In this document: one piece after another, positions 20,768 through 29,195 of the stretch | How positions within the stretch are numbered: the first letter of the stretch is position 1 | Layout of the letters: each line of letters starts with the position of its first letter | Assembly: GCA_023436615.1 (NCBI GenBank) | Contig: JAEZIO010000057.1 | Coordinates: 1 to 32,008 of the forward strand | From: Pseudomonadota bacterium | GTDB taxonomy: Bacteria; Pseudomonadota; Alphaproteobacteria; Sphingomonadales; Sphingomonadaceae | Direction: 5' to 3' | Length of the DNA stretch: 32,008 bases | The notes under the pieces: generated by a model | Seen by the model: the letters and a program-made list of their open reading frames with translations, nothing else | Database searches by the model: none | Told to the model about the DNA's origin: nothing | Made by a program: the position numbers and the translations under genes

Positions 20768-23458
20768 ATGTCGAGAACGCGTTTTGCCAAAGCCGTAAGC
20801 CACTCGCTTGAAACCCCCGAGCGGGCGTCGGTTCGCGAGGCGCTGTGGTTCGATATCGAGACCGCCGAAACGTCCGGGGATGAATCGCTGTCCGACTCCA
20901 GGGTGGCGGCGTTCGACCACACTGCGCTGCTGCTCGGCGCCACGCACTTCCTGATCGGAATAACCACCTTCGTCAGGCATCCGTACCTCACCGGCATCGG
21001 CTCGCTCCTCAACCCGCTTCTCCCATTCGGGCTCCTCCTGATCCTGGATGTCGTCGCGGCGCTGGGCCTCAAGTGGCGGCAGGAGCTCGAGCTTGCGCCC
21101 CACACGGTTTCCCGGGCGATGTGTATCTACATCGCCGCGATCGGCGTCCTGTGGACTTTCTTCGGCCTTGCCGTGCTGGTGAACATCCACGGGCCAGGTC
21201 CTGTGGCGTCGGTTTCCATCTGCGCCGGAATCGCCATGGCCGCGGTCGTCTCGATGACCTCGCCACCGCTCGCCGTCGTCAATGCGTTCGTCGCGACCGC
21301 AGCCTCCGCATTCTTCGCGCCGTCGCCGGTTATTCCAGTGGGCGTGGCGACGCTGACCTTCCTGCTGATCGGTTACAGCATCGCAGCGGCGCGGACGGAC
21401 ATCGCGGCCGGCCGACGCCGGTTCAACCTCGACGCGGAAGCCCGCAAGGCGCTGACGTTCGTCGACGAGTTCGAGAACAGCGGCCGCGGCTGGTTCTGGG
21501 AAACCAACGGCGAAGGCACCTTGTCCTATGTGTCGCAGCAGCTCGCGGACGACTTCCAGTGCGAACCCGCCGAGCTCCTCGGACGGCAGTTCACGGACCT
21601 CCTCTCGGTCGACACGGATGGCGACCGCTCGCTCGAGGAGCGCAAGACATTGGGCTTCCATTTGTCTGCGCGATTCCCGTTCTCGGACGTCGTCGTGCGC
21701 GCTGCCAGCGACCAGGACGTGCACTGGTCGCTGTCCGGAAACCCCATCTTCGACGAGCGCGGCCGCTTTCTCGGCTTCCGCGGGATCGGAACCGACCTCA
21801 CCGAGCAGCGGCGGACCGAGCAGGAAATCTCGCGCCTCGCCCGGTTCGATTCGCTCACCGGCCTCCCGAACCGTGCGATGATGCGGCAGACAATGGAGGA
21901 GGCGCTCCGCAATGCCGCCCATCGCCAGAAGGGCTGCAGCCTGTTCCTCATCGATCTCGACCGCTTCAAGAACGTCAATGACACGCTCGGCCACCCGATC
22001 GGCGACGCGCTTCTACGCCAGGTCGCCGACCGGCTGAAATCCGTGATGGGCGAGCACGGCCAGGTCGGGCGCCTCGGCGGGGACGAATTCAAGGCGGTGC
22101 TTCCCGGCACCGTCGATATCGGCCTTCTCGAATCCCTGGCGCGGACGCTGATCGAGCAGGTATCGCGGCCGTACAATATCGAAGGCCACCGCGTCCTTAT
22201 CGGCGCCTCCGTCGGAATCGCGATCGGCGACCCCGGACGCGCCTGCGCGGACAGCATGATCCGCAACGCCGACCTCGCGCTTTACGCGGCGAAGGCCGCC
22301 GGCCGCGGCAAGCATTGCTTCTACGAACCGTCGATGCACACCGAGGCGGCGGACCGGCAGCTCCTCGAGAACGACCTTCGGCAGGCGATCGAGCGAGGCG
22401 AGCTCGAGGTCGCCTATCAGCCAATCGTCAGGGCGGCGACCGAGGAGGTCTCCGGCTTCGAATCGCTGATCCGCTGGAAGCACCCCGTTCGGGGCGCGAT
22501 CTCGCCGAGCGTCTTCATCCCGCTTGCTGAAGAGTGCGGGATGATCGGCAAGATCGGCCAGTGGGTGCTGGAAACCGCGCTGAAGGAAGCGGCGCATTGG
22601 CCGGAGCATGTCCGGATCGCGATCAACCTGTCGCCGATCCAGTTCAACGATCCCAATATCGTGGACACGATCGCGAGCATCATGGACGAGTCCGGCGTTC
22701 GCGCGGCCCAAGTCGAGCTCGAAATTACCGAGGGCGTGTTCCTCGCGGACGGCGACAGCACCGACGACACCTTTGCGCGTCTCAAGAAGCTCGGAGTCCG
22801 CCTCGCGCTCGACGACTTCGGCACGGGCTATTCGTCGCTCGGCTACCTGAAGAAAGCGCCCTTCGACAAGATCAAGATCGACCAGAGCTTCGTGCGGGGG
22901 GCGGCCTCTCCGACCAGCCGCAACAGCGCGATCATCCGGGCGATCGTCAGCCTGGCCGACAGCCTGGAGATGGAGACCTGCGCGGAAGGCGTCGAGACCC
23001 ACGACGACCTCGCCCTCATCCGCGAGCTCGGCTGCAGCCACGTCCAGGGCTACATCTTCGGCCGGCCCGCTGCCGCCGCGGAGGCACGCGAGGTCGCCAA
23101 CCGGGTCCGCGTCGAAGCGGACGGCTTCCAGTGCCTTCGCGAGACGCGCCACCGGCTCATGCGGCGGGCCATCGCGATGATCGACGGGCACGAAGAGGAA
23201 ATTCGCCTGCGCAACATCTCCATCACGGGAGCATTGGCCGAGTGTCGACGGCCGGTCGCGCCAGGCACGCATCTGGCGGTCGACATCGTTGGAGCAGGCC
23301 CGGTGAGCGGCATCGTGCGATGGGCCGGCCAGGGCAAGTTCGGGATCCAGTTCGACGGCCAGTTCGACCTCGGACGCCTCGCGCCCAAGAAGAAGAAGCT
23401 CAACGACGTCACCATGCTGCAGCCGTGGTACATCGAGAAGCGCGAGGCGCTGGGCTAA
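20768..23458 (+). CDS. Membrane PAS-GGDEF-EAL-PilZ cyclic-di-GMP regulator
   Basis: An 896-aa bifunctional-type protein starting at ATG 20768 (MSRTRFAKAV). Residues 50-210 hold about six membrane helices. A PAS domain follows (about 230-350, GRGWFWETNGEGTLSYVS). The GGDEF domain (about 360-515) has the intact motif RLGGDEF (GGDEF at 437-441); the product-inhibition RxxD site normally just upstream reads GEHG, so it is lost. The EAL domain (about 530-780) has ESLIRW with Glu565, NLSPIQF, EITEGVF, DDFGTGYSSL, KIDQSFV and EGVET, all expected for active phosphodiesterases. A C-terminal PilZ-like domain (about 790-870) has RETRHRLMRR and NISITGAL. Both making and breaking c-di-GMP are possible. 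A strong terminator follows the stop. Confidence 0.95.
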   Translation: MSRTRFAKAVSHSLETPERASVREALWFDIETAETSGDESLSDSRVAAFDHTALLLGATHFLIGITTFVRHPYLTGIGSLLNPLLPFGLLLILDVVAALGLKWRQELELAPHTVSRAMCIYIAAIGVLWTFFGLAVLVNIHGPGPVASVSICAGIAMAAVVSMTSPPLAVVNAFVATAASAFFAPSPVIPVGVATLTFLLIGYSIAAARTDIAAGRRRFNLDAEARKALTFVDEFENSGRGWFWETNGEGTLSYVSQQLADDFQCEPAELLGRQFTDLLSVDTDGDRSLEERKTLGFHLSARFPFSDVVVRAASDQDVHWSLSGNPIFDERGRFLGFRGIGTDLTEQRRTEQEISRLARFDSLTGLPNRAMMRQTMEEALRNAAHRQKGCSLFLIDLDRFKNVNDTLGHPIGDALLRQVADRLKSVMGEHGQVGRLGGDEFKAVLPGTVDIGLLESLARTLIEQVSRPYNIEGHRVLIGASVGIAIGDPGRACADSMIRNADLALYAAKAAGRGKHCFYEPSMHTEAADRQLLENDLRQAIERGELEVAYQPIVRAATEEVSGFESLIRWKHPVRGAISPSVFIPLAEECGMIGKIGQWVLETALKEAAHWPEHVRIAINLSPIQFNDPNIVDTIASIMDESGVRAAQVELEITEGVFLADGDSTDDTFARLKKLGVRLALDDFGTGYSSLGYLKKAPFDKIKIDQSFVRGAASPTSRNSAIIRAIVSLADSLEMETCAEGVETHDDLALIRELGCSHVQGYIFGRPAAAAEAREVANRVRVEADGFQCLRETRHRLMRRAIAMIDGHEEEIRLRNISITGALAECRRPVAPGTHLAVDIVGAGPVSGIVRWAGQGKFGIQFDGQFDLGRLAPKKKKLNDVTMLQPWYIEKREALG

Positions 23459-23476
23459 CCGGCGCCGTGCACGCGC

Positions 23477-23516
23477 AAAAAAGAAGCGCCGGCGTTACCC
23501 GGCGCTTCTCTTTTTT
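23477..23516. terminator. Strong bidirectional intrinsic terminator
   Basis: GAAGCGCCGG (23483-23492) and CCGGCGCTTC (23499-23508) form a perfect 10-bp stem with a six-base loop. A run of six A precedes it (23477-23482) and a run of six T follows (23511-23516), so it can work in both directions. It serves the convergent c-di-GMP gene (plus) and the Tyr/Gly-rich protein gene (minus). Confidence 0.92.
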
Positions 23517-23533
23517 GTTCATCGGCCTTGCCG

Positions 23534-24016
23534 TTATCGGCGACGGACGATGTCCACGTCGCGGACGATGCCGCGATAATCGACGTCGCACTTGAACGAG
23601 AGGTCCGGCTGATAGCCATAGCCGAGCGCGCCGTAAGCGCCGACGCCATACGGGCTGTAGGCCATCTGCCCGCTGGTCGCGAGACCGCGCACGCGGATCG
23701 TGCTCTGCCGCGGCGTAACCTGGGTAACGCTCACGACACGGCCGCTCGCCACGTTCGTGCCGAGGACGGCACCGAGGATGCTGCCGAGGCTCACCCGACT
23801 GTTGAGGCGCGCCTGGACCGCGGCATTGCACTGCTGCGTCGCGAGCGCCGTAGCCTGCGCGGCGTAGGGGTTATACGCATACTGCTGGCCGTAGCCATAA
23901 GGCGAGGCGTACCCGTAGTTGTTGTACCCATAGGGGTATTGAGCCTGTGCGGGCGCTGCCGCCGCAAGGGCCGCAATGGCTGCTCCGCCAGCGAGGATTT
24001 TGCTCATCGTTTTCAT
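23534..24016 (-). CDS. Exported Tyr/Gly/Ala-rich protein, function unknown
   Basis: A 160-aa secreted protein with a signal peptide (1-25, ending APAQA before QYP). The mature N-terminus is a low-complexity Tyr/Gly/Asn segment (about 26-55, PYGYNNYGYASPYGYGQQY). A conserved-looking core follows (about 60-115) with CNAAVQARLN, SILGAVLGTNVASGRVVSV and TIRVRGLA, and the end has CDVDYRGIVRDVDIVRR. Two cysteines (about 63 and 143) could form a disulfide. The glycine-zipper-like GAVLGTNVASG suggests an outer-membrane or surface association. AAGGAGA six bases before ATG 24016 fixes the start over an internal ATG three codons in. I recall similar unnamed proteins in sphingomonads. Confidence 0.85.
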   Translation of the reverse strand: MKTMSKILAGGAAIAALAAAAPAQAQYPYGYNNYGYASPYGYGQQYAYNPYAAQATALATQQCNAAVQARLNSRVSLGSILGAVLGTNVASGRVVSVTQVTPRQSTIRVRGLATSGQMAYSPYGVGAYGALGYGYQPDLSFKCDVDYRGIVRDVDIVRRR

Positions 24017-24191
24017 TGCTCATCTCCTTTCGAAGAGCTTCGGCAAACAAACGAACAGCCGTTGGGGCCCGCCCCTGCTTTCGTCGCGGCTTGCGGGCGG
24101 TCCGTCGCGCGGCGGTGAATGCGCAATGAACCCTGCCTCAAGGAGCGATCGAACACCTGGCTTAAGCTACTGCAATGTCAGCATTTCACCT

Positions 24192-24219
24192 TTGTATCGC
24201 GGCAATCGTTGCTTACACT
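24192..24219 (+). promoter_or_regulatory. Weak possible promoter for the 32-aa ORF
   Basis: TTGTAT (24192-24197) and TACACT (24214-24219) are 16 bases apart in the 229-base gap upstream of the 32-aa ORF. Nothing else was recognised in 24017-24245: no tRNA, no clear riboswitch and no longer frame with coding character. The match is modest. Confidence 0.25.
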
Positions 24220-24245
24220 GGGCCTCGTCAGAGGGGGATTTTGGC

Positions 24246-24344
24246 ATGGACGACACATTCAGCAGCAAGTGGCGTAACGCGGCTATGAGCATCGGCCTGA
24301 CAGCGATCGTTTTCGGCGCAGCCTGGGCCGTCGCCTTCTACTAA
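24246..24344 (+). CDS. 32-aa single-pass membrane peptide
   Basis: ATG 24246 to TAA 24342-24344 encodes 32 residues, opening MDDTFSSKWRNAAMSIGLTA. An N-terminal acidic/polar stretch is followed by one membrane helix (about 13-31) ending in WAVAFY. A purine-rich GAGGGGG lies about nine bases before the start, and a weak promoter-like pair lies further up. The frame is open upstream, but those codons look non-coding. The gene stands alone between two minus-strand genes, and its function is unknown. It is supported by the ribosome site and hydrophobic pattern only, so conservation in relatives would be decisive. Confidence 0.5.
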   Translation: MDDTFSSKWRNAAMSIGLTAIVFGAAWAVAFY

Positions 24345-24346
24345 GA

Positions 24347-24361
24347 AGCGACTCTGTCGCT
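24347..24361. terminator. Small hairpin between convergent genes, weak terminator at best
   Basis: AGCGAC-TCT-GTCGCT is a perfect 6-bp stem with a three-base loop directly after the stop of the 32-aa ORF and ahead of the stop of the 187-aa gene. No T-run follows, so intrinsic termination is doubtful. Confidence 0.25.
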
Positions 24362-24387
24362 CCGCGCCGGCAAGGTGCCACCCTGCG

Positions 24388-24951
24388 CTAGTGCGTGGCT
24401 TCCGCCTGGTGCACGGCTGATGCGCCGTCGTTGACCAGCTCCTCGAACAGCGAGCGATAGTGAATCATCGCCTGGCGTAGCTCTTCGGTACTCGCTTCGC
24501 CCCGCGCGTGCCGGACAGCGATGTCGTGGCCCGCGCGATAATGTTCGACCACGCGCGGGTGATGGACGGAGATGTCGCCTGCGCGTTCATCGAAGTCCGC
24601 CACCGGATATCCGCGTGCCGTCATGACTTCGGCGAGAAGCGCGTCGGCAAAGGACACGGCGCGCGGCGGGTCGTCGACGAACCGGGCCTGCACTTCCGTC
24701 CAGCGGTCGATGAAGCCTTGCCGGGCGGATGGCTCGAGCGGGCGAATCGTCAGCTTTTCGACGCGTTTCTCGCGGGCGGCGAGCTCCGCCTCGGCCTTGC
24801 TGCGGCTGCCCGTCTCTTCGAGCGCGTGGTCGTACTCCGGGCCGAACCGCGACCGCAGGTGGTCGGAACGCCGCCGTTGGAAAATGACGACCGCAGCGAC
24901 AATCAGCGCCACGACGACAACGGCAATGACGATCAAGACTGTCTGGTCCAT
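24388..24951 (-). CDS. Membrane-anchored conserved protein of 187 aa, function unknown
   Basis: One N-terminal membrane helix (about 5-25, VLIVIAVVVVALIVAAVVIF) is followed by basic RRRSDHLRSRFGPEYDHAL and a charged helical domain. Recognisable conserved blocks are RFGPEYD, AEAELAAREKRVEKL, RWTEVQARFVDDPPRAV, VMTARGYPVADFDERAGDIS, HHPRVVEHYRAGH and AMIHYRSLFEEL. Proteins of this outline occur widely (including actinobacteria) and are usually left as hypothetical. It may face the cytoplasm behind its anchor. An AAGGAGG ribosome site six bases before ATG 24951 is close to ideal. It lies 121 bases after the acyl-CoA dehydrogenase gene on the same strand; a shared transcript is possible. Confidence 0.88.
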   Translation of the reverse strand: MDQTVLIVIAVVVVALIVAAVVIFQRRRSDHLRSRFGPEYDHALEETGSRSKAEAELAAREKRVEKLTIRPLEPSARQGFIDRWTEVQARFVDDPPRAVSFADALLAEVMTARGYPVADFDERAGDISVHHPRVVEHYRAGHDIAVRHARGEASTEELRQAMIHYRSLFEELVNDGASAVHQAEATH

Positions 24952-25072
24952 TTTCGGCCTCCTTCAACCCAAGCGGGGCATCAGGAGGAAACGAACGACC
25001 GCCTCTACAGTCGCAACCCGTCGGCGTGGCTACGACAGCATCCGGCGCAGGCCGCAGCCCCGATCAGCCGCG

Positions 25073-26869
25073 TCAGAACACCTCTTCGGGGATCGCCATG
25101 ATCGCCTCCGCGCCGGCTTCGATCTTGCGGCGGAGTCCGCTGGACACGGGAAGCTCCCGCTGGGCGTAGAAGCGCGCGGTCGCTATCTTGGCCTCGTGGA
25201 ACTGGCGGTCTCCGTTGCCTTCTTCCAGCGCCTTTGACGACACGGCCGCCATCTTCATCCACATCCAGCCCAACGTCACCAGCCCCATGAGGTCCATGTA
25301 GGAATAAGCGCCGGCGCCGGCGTTATTGGGGTCCTGCATGCCGTGCTGGGCGAGCCACATCGTCGCCGCCTGGAGGTCGGCGAGCGCAGGCTCCAGCGCC
25401 GCCGCGACGCCCGCGGGGTCTCCGGCGGCTTTAGCGTCGGCCATCTCGCGGCCGAGCATTTCCAGGAAGCTTCGGATCGCCCGGCCGCCGTCCTTGGGCA
25501 GCTTGCGCCCCACCAGGTCCATTGCCTGGATGCCGTTGGTGCCTTCATAGATCTGCGCGATCCGGGCGTCGCGGACGAACTGCTCCATGCCGTGCTCGCG
25601 GATATAGCCGTGACCACCGAAAACCTGCTGGGCCAGGACCGCCGCCTCGAAGCCCTTGTCGGTGCAATAGCCTTTGATGACGGGCGTGATGAGGCCGAGC
25701 AGGTCTTCGGCCTGCTGCCGCTCCGTTTCGTCCGGAGAGCGCCGCATCAGGTCGACCTGGAGCGAGCCCCACAGCACCAGCGCCCGCGCGCCCTCGTTCC
25801 AGGCCCGCATCTGCATCAGCATCCGCCGCACGTCGGGATGGACGAACAAAGGATCGGCCTTCGCCGAAGTGTCGCGATCCCCTTCCTTGAGCGCACGGCC
25901 CTGGCGGCGGTCGCGGGCGTATTGGACCGCGTTCTGGTAGGCCACCTCGCCCTGGGCGAGCCCCTGAAGGCCGACGCCGAGCCGCGCCGCGTTCATCATA
26001 ATGAACATGGCTTGCAGGCCCTTTTCCAGTTCGCCGACCAGCCAGCCTTTCGCGCCGTCATAGTTCATGACGCAGGTGGCGTTGCCGTGGATTCCCATCT
26101 TCTTCTCAATGGCGCCGCAGCTGAGCGAGTTTCGATCGCCGACTGATCCGTCCTCGTTGACGAGATATTTGGGCACGACGAACAGCGAGATGCCCTTGAC
26201 GTTATCCGGCGCGCCGGCACGCTTCGCGAGCACCATGTGGATGATGTTGTCGCTCATGTCGTGCTCGCCGGCCGAAATGAAGATCTTGGTGCCGGTGATC
26301 GAATAGCTGCCGTCGTCATTGGGCTCGGCGCGGGTCTTGAGGAGCCCTAGGTCGGTCCCGCAATGCGGCTCGGTGAGGTTCATCGTGCCGGTCCACTCGC
26401 CCGTCACCATCTTGGGGATGTAGGTGCGCTTCTGCTCGTCGCTTCCCTTGATGATCAGGGTGGCGATCGCTCCGCTGGTCAGCCCCTGGTACATTTCGAA
26501 ACTGTGGTTGGCGGAGAGCACATATTCGCCGAACGCGGTTCCGACGACCTGGGGAAGCCCCTGCCCGCCATATTCTTCGGGCGCAGTGAGTGTCGGCCAC
26601 CCGGCCTCGCAGAACTGTTCATAGGCTTCCTTGAAGCCCGGCGGAGTCGTGACGGTGCCGTCGTCGTTGCGCTTGCAGCCGACCTCGTCGCCGACCTTGT
26701 TGAGCGGCTGAAGCACCTCGGCGGCGAACTTGCCGCCTTCTTCCAGGATGGCCTCGACGAGGTCCGGCGTCGCATTGGCGAAGCCAGGAAGGTTCGAATA
26801 GCGGCCGATCTGCAGCACGTCGTCGAGGACGTACAGCGTATCTTTGACGGGCGCGGTATAGGTCGGCAT
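25073..26869 (-). CDS. Acyl-CoA dehydrogenase, long (about 600-aa) FadE/DmdC-like type
   Basis: An FAD-dependent acyl-CoA dehydrogenase of 598 aa from ATG 26869 (MPTYTAPVKDTLYVLDD), with AAGGAAA upstream. The alternative start nine codons earlier lacks a ribosome site. FAD/substrate motifs are NLTEPHCGTDLG and GTKIFISAGEHD. The catalytic base is expected at Glu442 in IYEGTNGIQAMDL. A C-terminal extra domain (about 460-598) marks the branch that includes DmdC and several beta-oxidation enzymes; substrate specificity cannot be read here. It is divergent from purF across 131 bases and followed on the same strand by the 187-aa protein. Confidence 0.94.
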   Translation of the reverse strand: MPTYTAPVKDTLYVLDDVLQIGRYSNLPGFANATPDLVEAILEEGGKFAAEVLQPLNKVGDEVGCKRNDDGTVTTPPGFKEAYEQFCEAGWPTLTAPEEYGGQGLPQVVGTAFGEYVLSANHSFEMYQGLTSGAIATLIIKGSDEQKRTYIPKMVTGEWTGTMNLTEPHCGTDLGLLKTRAEPNDDGSYSITGTKIFISAGEHDMSDNIIHMVLAKRAGAPDNVKGISLFVVPKYLVNEDGSVGDRNSLSCGAIEKKMGIHGNATCVMNYDGAKGWLVGELEKGLQAMFIMMNAARLGVGLQGLAQGEVAYQNAVQYARDRRQGRALKEGDRDTSAKADPLFVHPDVRRMLMQMRAWNEGARALVLWGSLQVDLMRRSPDETERQQAEDLLGLITPVIKGYCTDKGFEAAVLAQQVFGGHGYIREHGMEQFVRDARIAQIYEGTNGIQAMDLVGRKLPKDGGRAIRSFLEMLGREMADAKAAGDPAGVAAALEPALADLQAATMWLAQHGMQDPNNAGAGAYSYMDLMGLVTLGWMWMKMAAVSSKALEEGNGDRQFHEAKIATARFYAQRELPVSSGLRRKIEAGAEAIMAIPEEVF

Positions 26870-27000
26870 GGTCAAGTTTCCTTCTGAAACCTGCAAGCAG
26901 ACTGGAGCAGTGCGGCGCGCGCTTCAAGCCCGGTTCAGGCAGGGGGCGACAAAGGCGATGGCGATCCCTATATGAGCGGGCCAGCAGCAGCGGGCGGGAC

Positions 27001-28461
27001 ATGCTGACGACCAATCCTTTCGACCGTGACGGGCTTGACGGCGACAAGCTGCGCGAGGAGTGCGGTGTTTTCGGCATCTGGGGCGCGGAAAACGCGGCGA
27101 GCTTCGTGGCGCTCGGGCTCCATGCGCTCCAGCACCGCGGCCAGGAGGCCGCCGGTATCACGAGCTACGACGGCGCCCACTTCCACTCGCACCGGGCGAT
27201 GGGCCAGGTCGCAGGCAATTTCGACCGCGACGACGTGATCTCGAAGCTGCCGGGGATGACGGCGATCGGCCATGTCCGTTATTCGACGACCGGCGCCTCG
27301 GCGCTGCGCAACGTCCAGCCCTTGTTCGCCGAGCTTAGCGACTGCGGGTTCGCGATCGCCCACAACGGCAACATCTCCAACGCAATGAAGCTTCGGCGAA
27401 CGCTGAGCCGCCGCGGGTCCATCTTCCAGTCGACCAGCGACACCGAGGTGGTCATCCACCTGGTGGCCACGTCGCATCACTCGGCTCCGCTCGACCGGCT
27501 GATCGACGCGCTCAAGCAGGTCGAGGGCGCCTATTCACTGCTGGTCCTGACCGAAGAAGGGCTGATCGCCTGCCGCGACCCGCTCGGCATCCGGCCGCTG
27601 GTGATGGGCAAGCTCGGTGAATCGACGATCTTCGCGTCCGAGAGCGTCGCTCTCGACGTCATCGGCGCGACGTTCATCCGGGATGTCGAGCCCGGCGAGC
27701 TGATCCTCGTCAACGGCAGCGGAATCCGGTCCTTCCGCCCCTTCGAGAAAGCGAAGCCGCGTCCCTGCATCTTCGAGCATATCTATTTCTCGCGGCCCGA
27801 CTCGGTCGTGGACGGGACCTCGGTCTACGACGCGCGCAAGAAGATCGGCGCCGAGCTGGCGAAGGAATCGCCGGTCGAAGCCGACCTGGTGGTGCCGGTG
27901 CCGGACAGCGGAGTCCCCGCCGCTATCGGTTTCAGCCAGGAGTCAGGAATCCCGTTCGAGCTCGGGATCATCCGTTCCCACTATGTCGGCCGGACCTTCA
28001 TCCAGCCGAGCCAGGAGGTCCGCAACCTCGGCGTCAAATTGAAGCACAACGCCAATTCCGCGCTCATCGCGGGCAAGCGCGTCGTCCTGATCGACGATTC
28101 GATCGTTCGCGGAACGACGTCGCTGAAGATCGTGCAGATGATGCGCGATGCCGGCGCCCGCGAAGTGCATATGCGGATCGCATCGCCGCCGACCAAGCAC
28201 AGCTGCTTCTACGGCGTCGATACGCCGGAGCGGGCGAAGCTGCTCGCCGCGCAGATGAGCGTCGAGCAGATGCGCGATTATATCAATGCCGACAGCCTGG
28301 CGTTCATCTCGATCGACGGGCTCTACCGGGCGCTCGGCGACACGCGCGACGCGGCCGAGCCGCAGCGCTGCGATGCCTGCTTCACAGGCGATTACCCGAC
28401 GAGCCTGACGGATGCCGGGGAGTCGGGCACCGGGAGCCTCTCTTTGGTTGCGAGCCGCTAA
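27001..28461 (+). CDS. purF: Amidophosphoribosyltransferase
   Basis: Catalyses the first committed step of purine synthesis, PRPP plus glutamine to phosphoribosylamine. It has 486 aa. The Ntn glutaminase domain has its nucleophile at Cys21 after an EE propeptide end (KLREE-CGVFGIWG), so maturation by propeptide cleavage is expected. The PRTase loop VVLIDDSIVRGTTS lies at 361-374. Cysteines at 256, 402, 457 and 460 (PRPCIFEH, HSCFYG, RCDACF) match the four ligands of the iron-sulfur cluster in the B. subtilis-type enzyme. The ribosome site is weak. A TATATG at 26969-26974 is a possible -10 without a convincing -35. Confidence 0.97.
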   Translation: MLTTNPFDRDGLDGDKLREECGVFGIWGAENAASFVALGLHALQHRGQEAAGITSYDGAHFHSHRAMGQVAGNFDRDDVISKLPGMTAIGHVRYSTTGASALRNVQPLFAELSDCGFAIAHNGNISNAMKLRRTLSRRGSIFQSTSDTEVVIHLVATSHHSAPLDRLIDALKQVEGAYSLLVLTEEGLIACRDPLGIRPLVMGKLGESTIFASESVALDVIGATFIRDVEPGELILVNGSGIRSFRPFEKAKPRPCIFEHIYFSRPDSVVDGTSVYDARKKIGAELAKESPVEADLVVPVPDSGVPAAIGFSQESGIPFELGIIRSHYVGRTFIQPSQEVRNLGVKLKHNANSALIAGKRVVLIDDSIVRGTTSLKIVQMMRDAGAREVHMRIASPPTKHSCFYGVDTPERAKLLAAQMSVEQMRDYINADSLAFISIDGLYRALGDTRDAAEPQRCDACFTGDYPTSLTDAGESGTGSLSLVASR

Positions 28462-28478
28462 GCCGCTAGAGGCGGCCC

Positions 28479-29195
28479 ATGAGTGATTCGAAGCCATTTT
28501 CCGGCAAGCTCGCGCTTGTCACCGGCGCCAGCCGCGGCATCGGCGCGGCGACCGCCGAAGCACTGGGCCGGGCCGGCGCGCATGTCCTTCTCGTTGCCCG
28601 CACGGCCAAGGCCCTGGAGGAAGTCGAGGAGCGCATTCACGATGCCGGCGGAAGCGCGACGATCGCGCCGGTCGACCTCGCTGATGGCGAATCGGTCGGC
28701 AAGCTCGCGGCGGCCGTCGCCGAACGCTGGCAGAGCCTCGATGCGCTCGTCCTCAACGCGGCGATGCTCGGATCGCTGACGCCCGTGGAGCATATCGATG
28801 CCAAGGAATATGCGCGGATCCTGACGCTGAACGTCGCCGCCAACCAGGCGCTGATCGCCGCCTTCGACCCGATGCTCCGCCGCAGCGAGCGGGCCGACGT
28901 CGTCGCGATCACCTCGTCCGTCGGGCACGAGCCGCGCGCATTCTGGGGCGCCTACGGATCATCCAAGGCGGCGCTGGAGAATCTCGTCCTGACGTACGGC
29001 GACGAGACGGCGCATTCGGGGAAGGTCCGAGTCCATGTCATCGACCCCGGCGCGACGCGTACGCGCATGCGCCAGCTCGCCTTCCCCGGTGAAGAACCCG
29101 AGAGCGTCAAGCCGCCCGAAGCCGTCGCCGAGTTCATCGTGGAGCGGCTGGCCTCGGGAGCGCCGACCGGGGAGCTGGTCCGGGTCGAAGCCTAG
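28479..29195 (+). CDS. Short-chain dehydrogenase/reductase
   Basis: A 238-aa classical SDR starting 17 bases after purF, with AGAGGCGG before ATG. The cofactor loop is TGASRGIG (15-22); LVLNAAM holds the NAG-like motif near 91. The catalytic residues are Ser146 (ITSSVGH), Tyr159 and Lys163 (YGSSK). An Arg in VARTAKALEE suggests NADP preference. The substrate is unknown; wording such as DAKEYARILTLNVAANQAL resembles the E. coli YciK group. Its TAG stop overlaps the stop of the converging membrane hydrolase gene on the palindrome CTAG (29192-29195). It is probably co-transcribed with purF. Confidence 0.93.
   Translation: MSDSKPFSGKLALVTGASRGIGAATAEALGRAGAHVLLVARTAKALEEVEERIHDAGGSATIAPVDLADGESVGKLAAAVAERWQSLDALVLNAAMLGSLTPVEHIDAKEYARILTLNVAANQALIAAFDPMLRRSERADVVAITSSVGHEPRAFWGAYGSSKAALENLVLTYGDETAHSGKVRVHVIDPGATRTRMRQLAFPGEEPESVKPPEAVAEFIVERLASGAPTGELVRVEA

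Noticed and set aside
20702..21994. A 430-codon minus-strand frame antisense to the c-di-GMP gene
   Set aside because: Charged low-complexity translation without motifs; the plus-strand GGDEF/EAL protein explains the region.
24017..24245. Small RNA or riboswitch in the largest intergenic gap
   Set aside because: Several short GC inverted repeats are present, but none forms a convincing extended fold or matches a riboswitch core I recognise.
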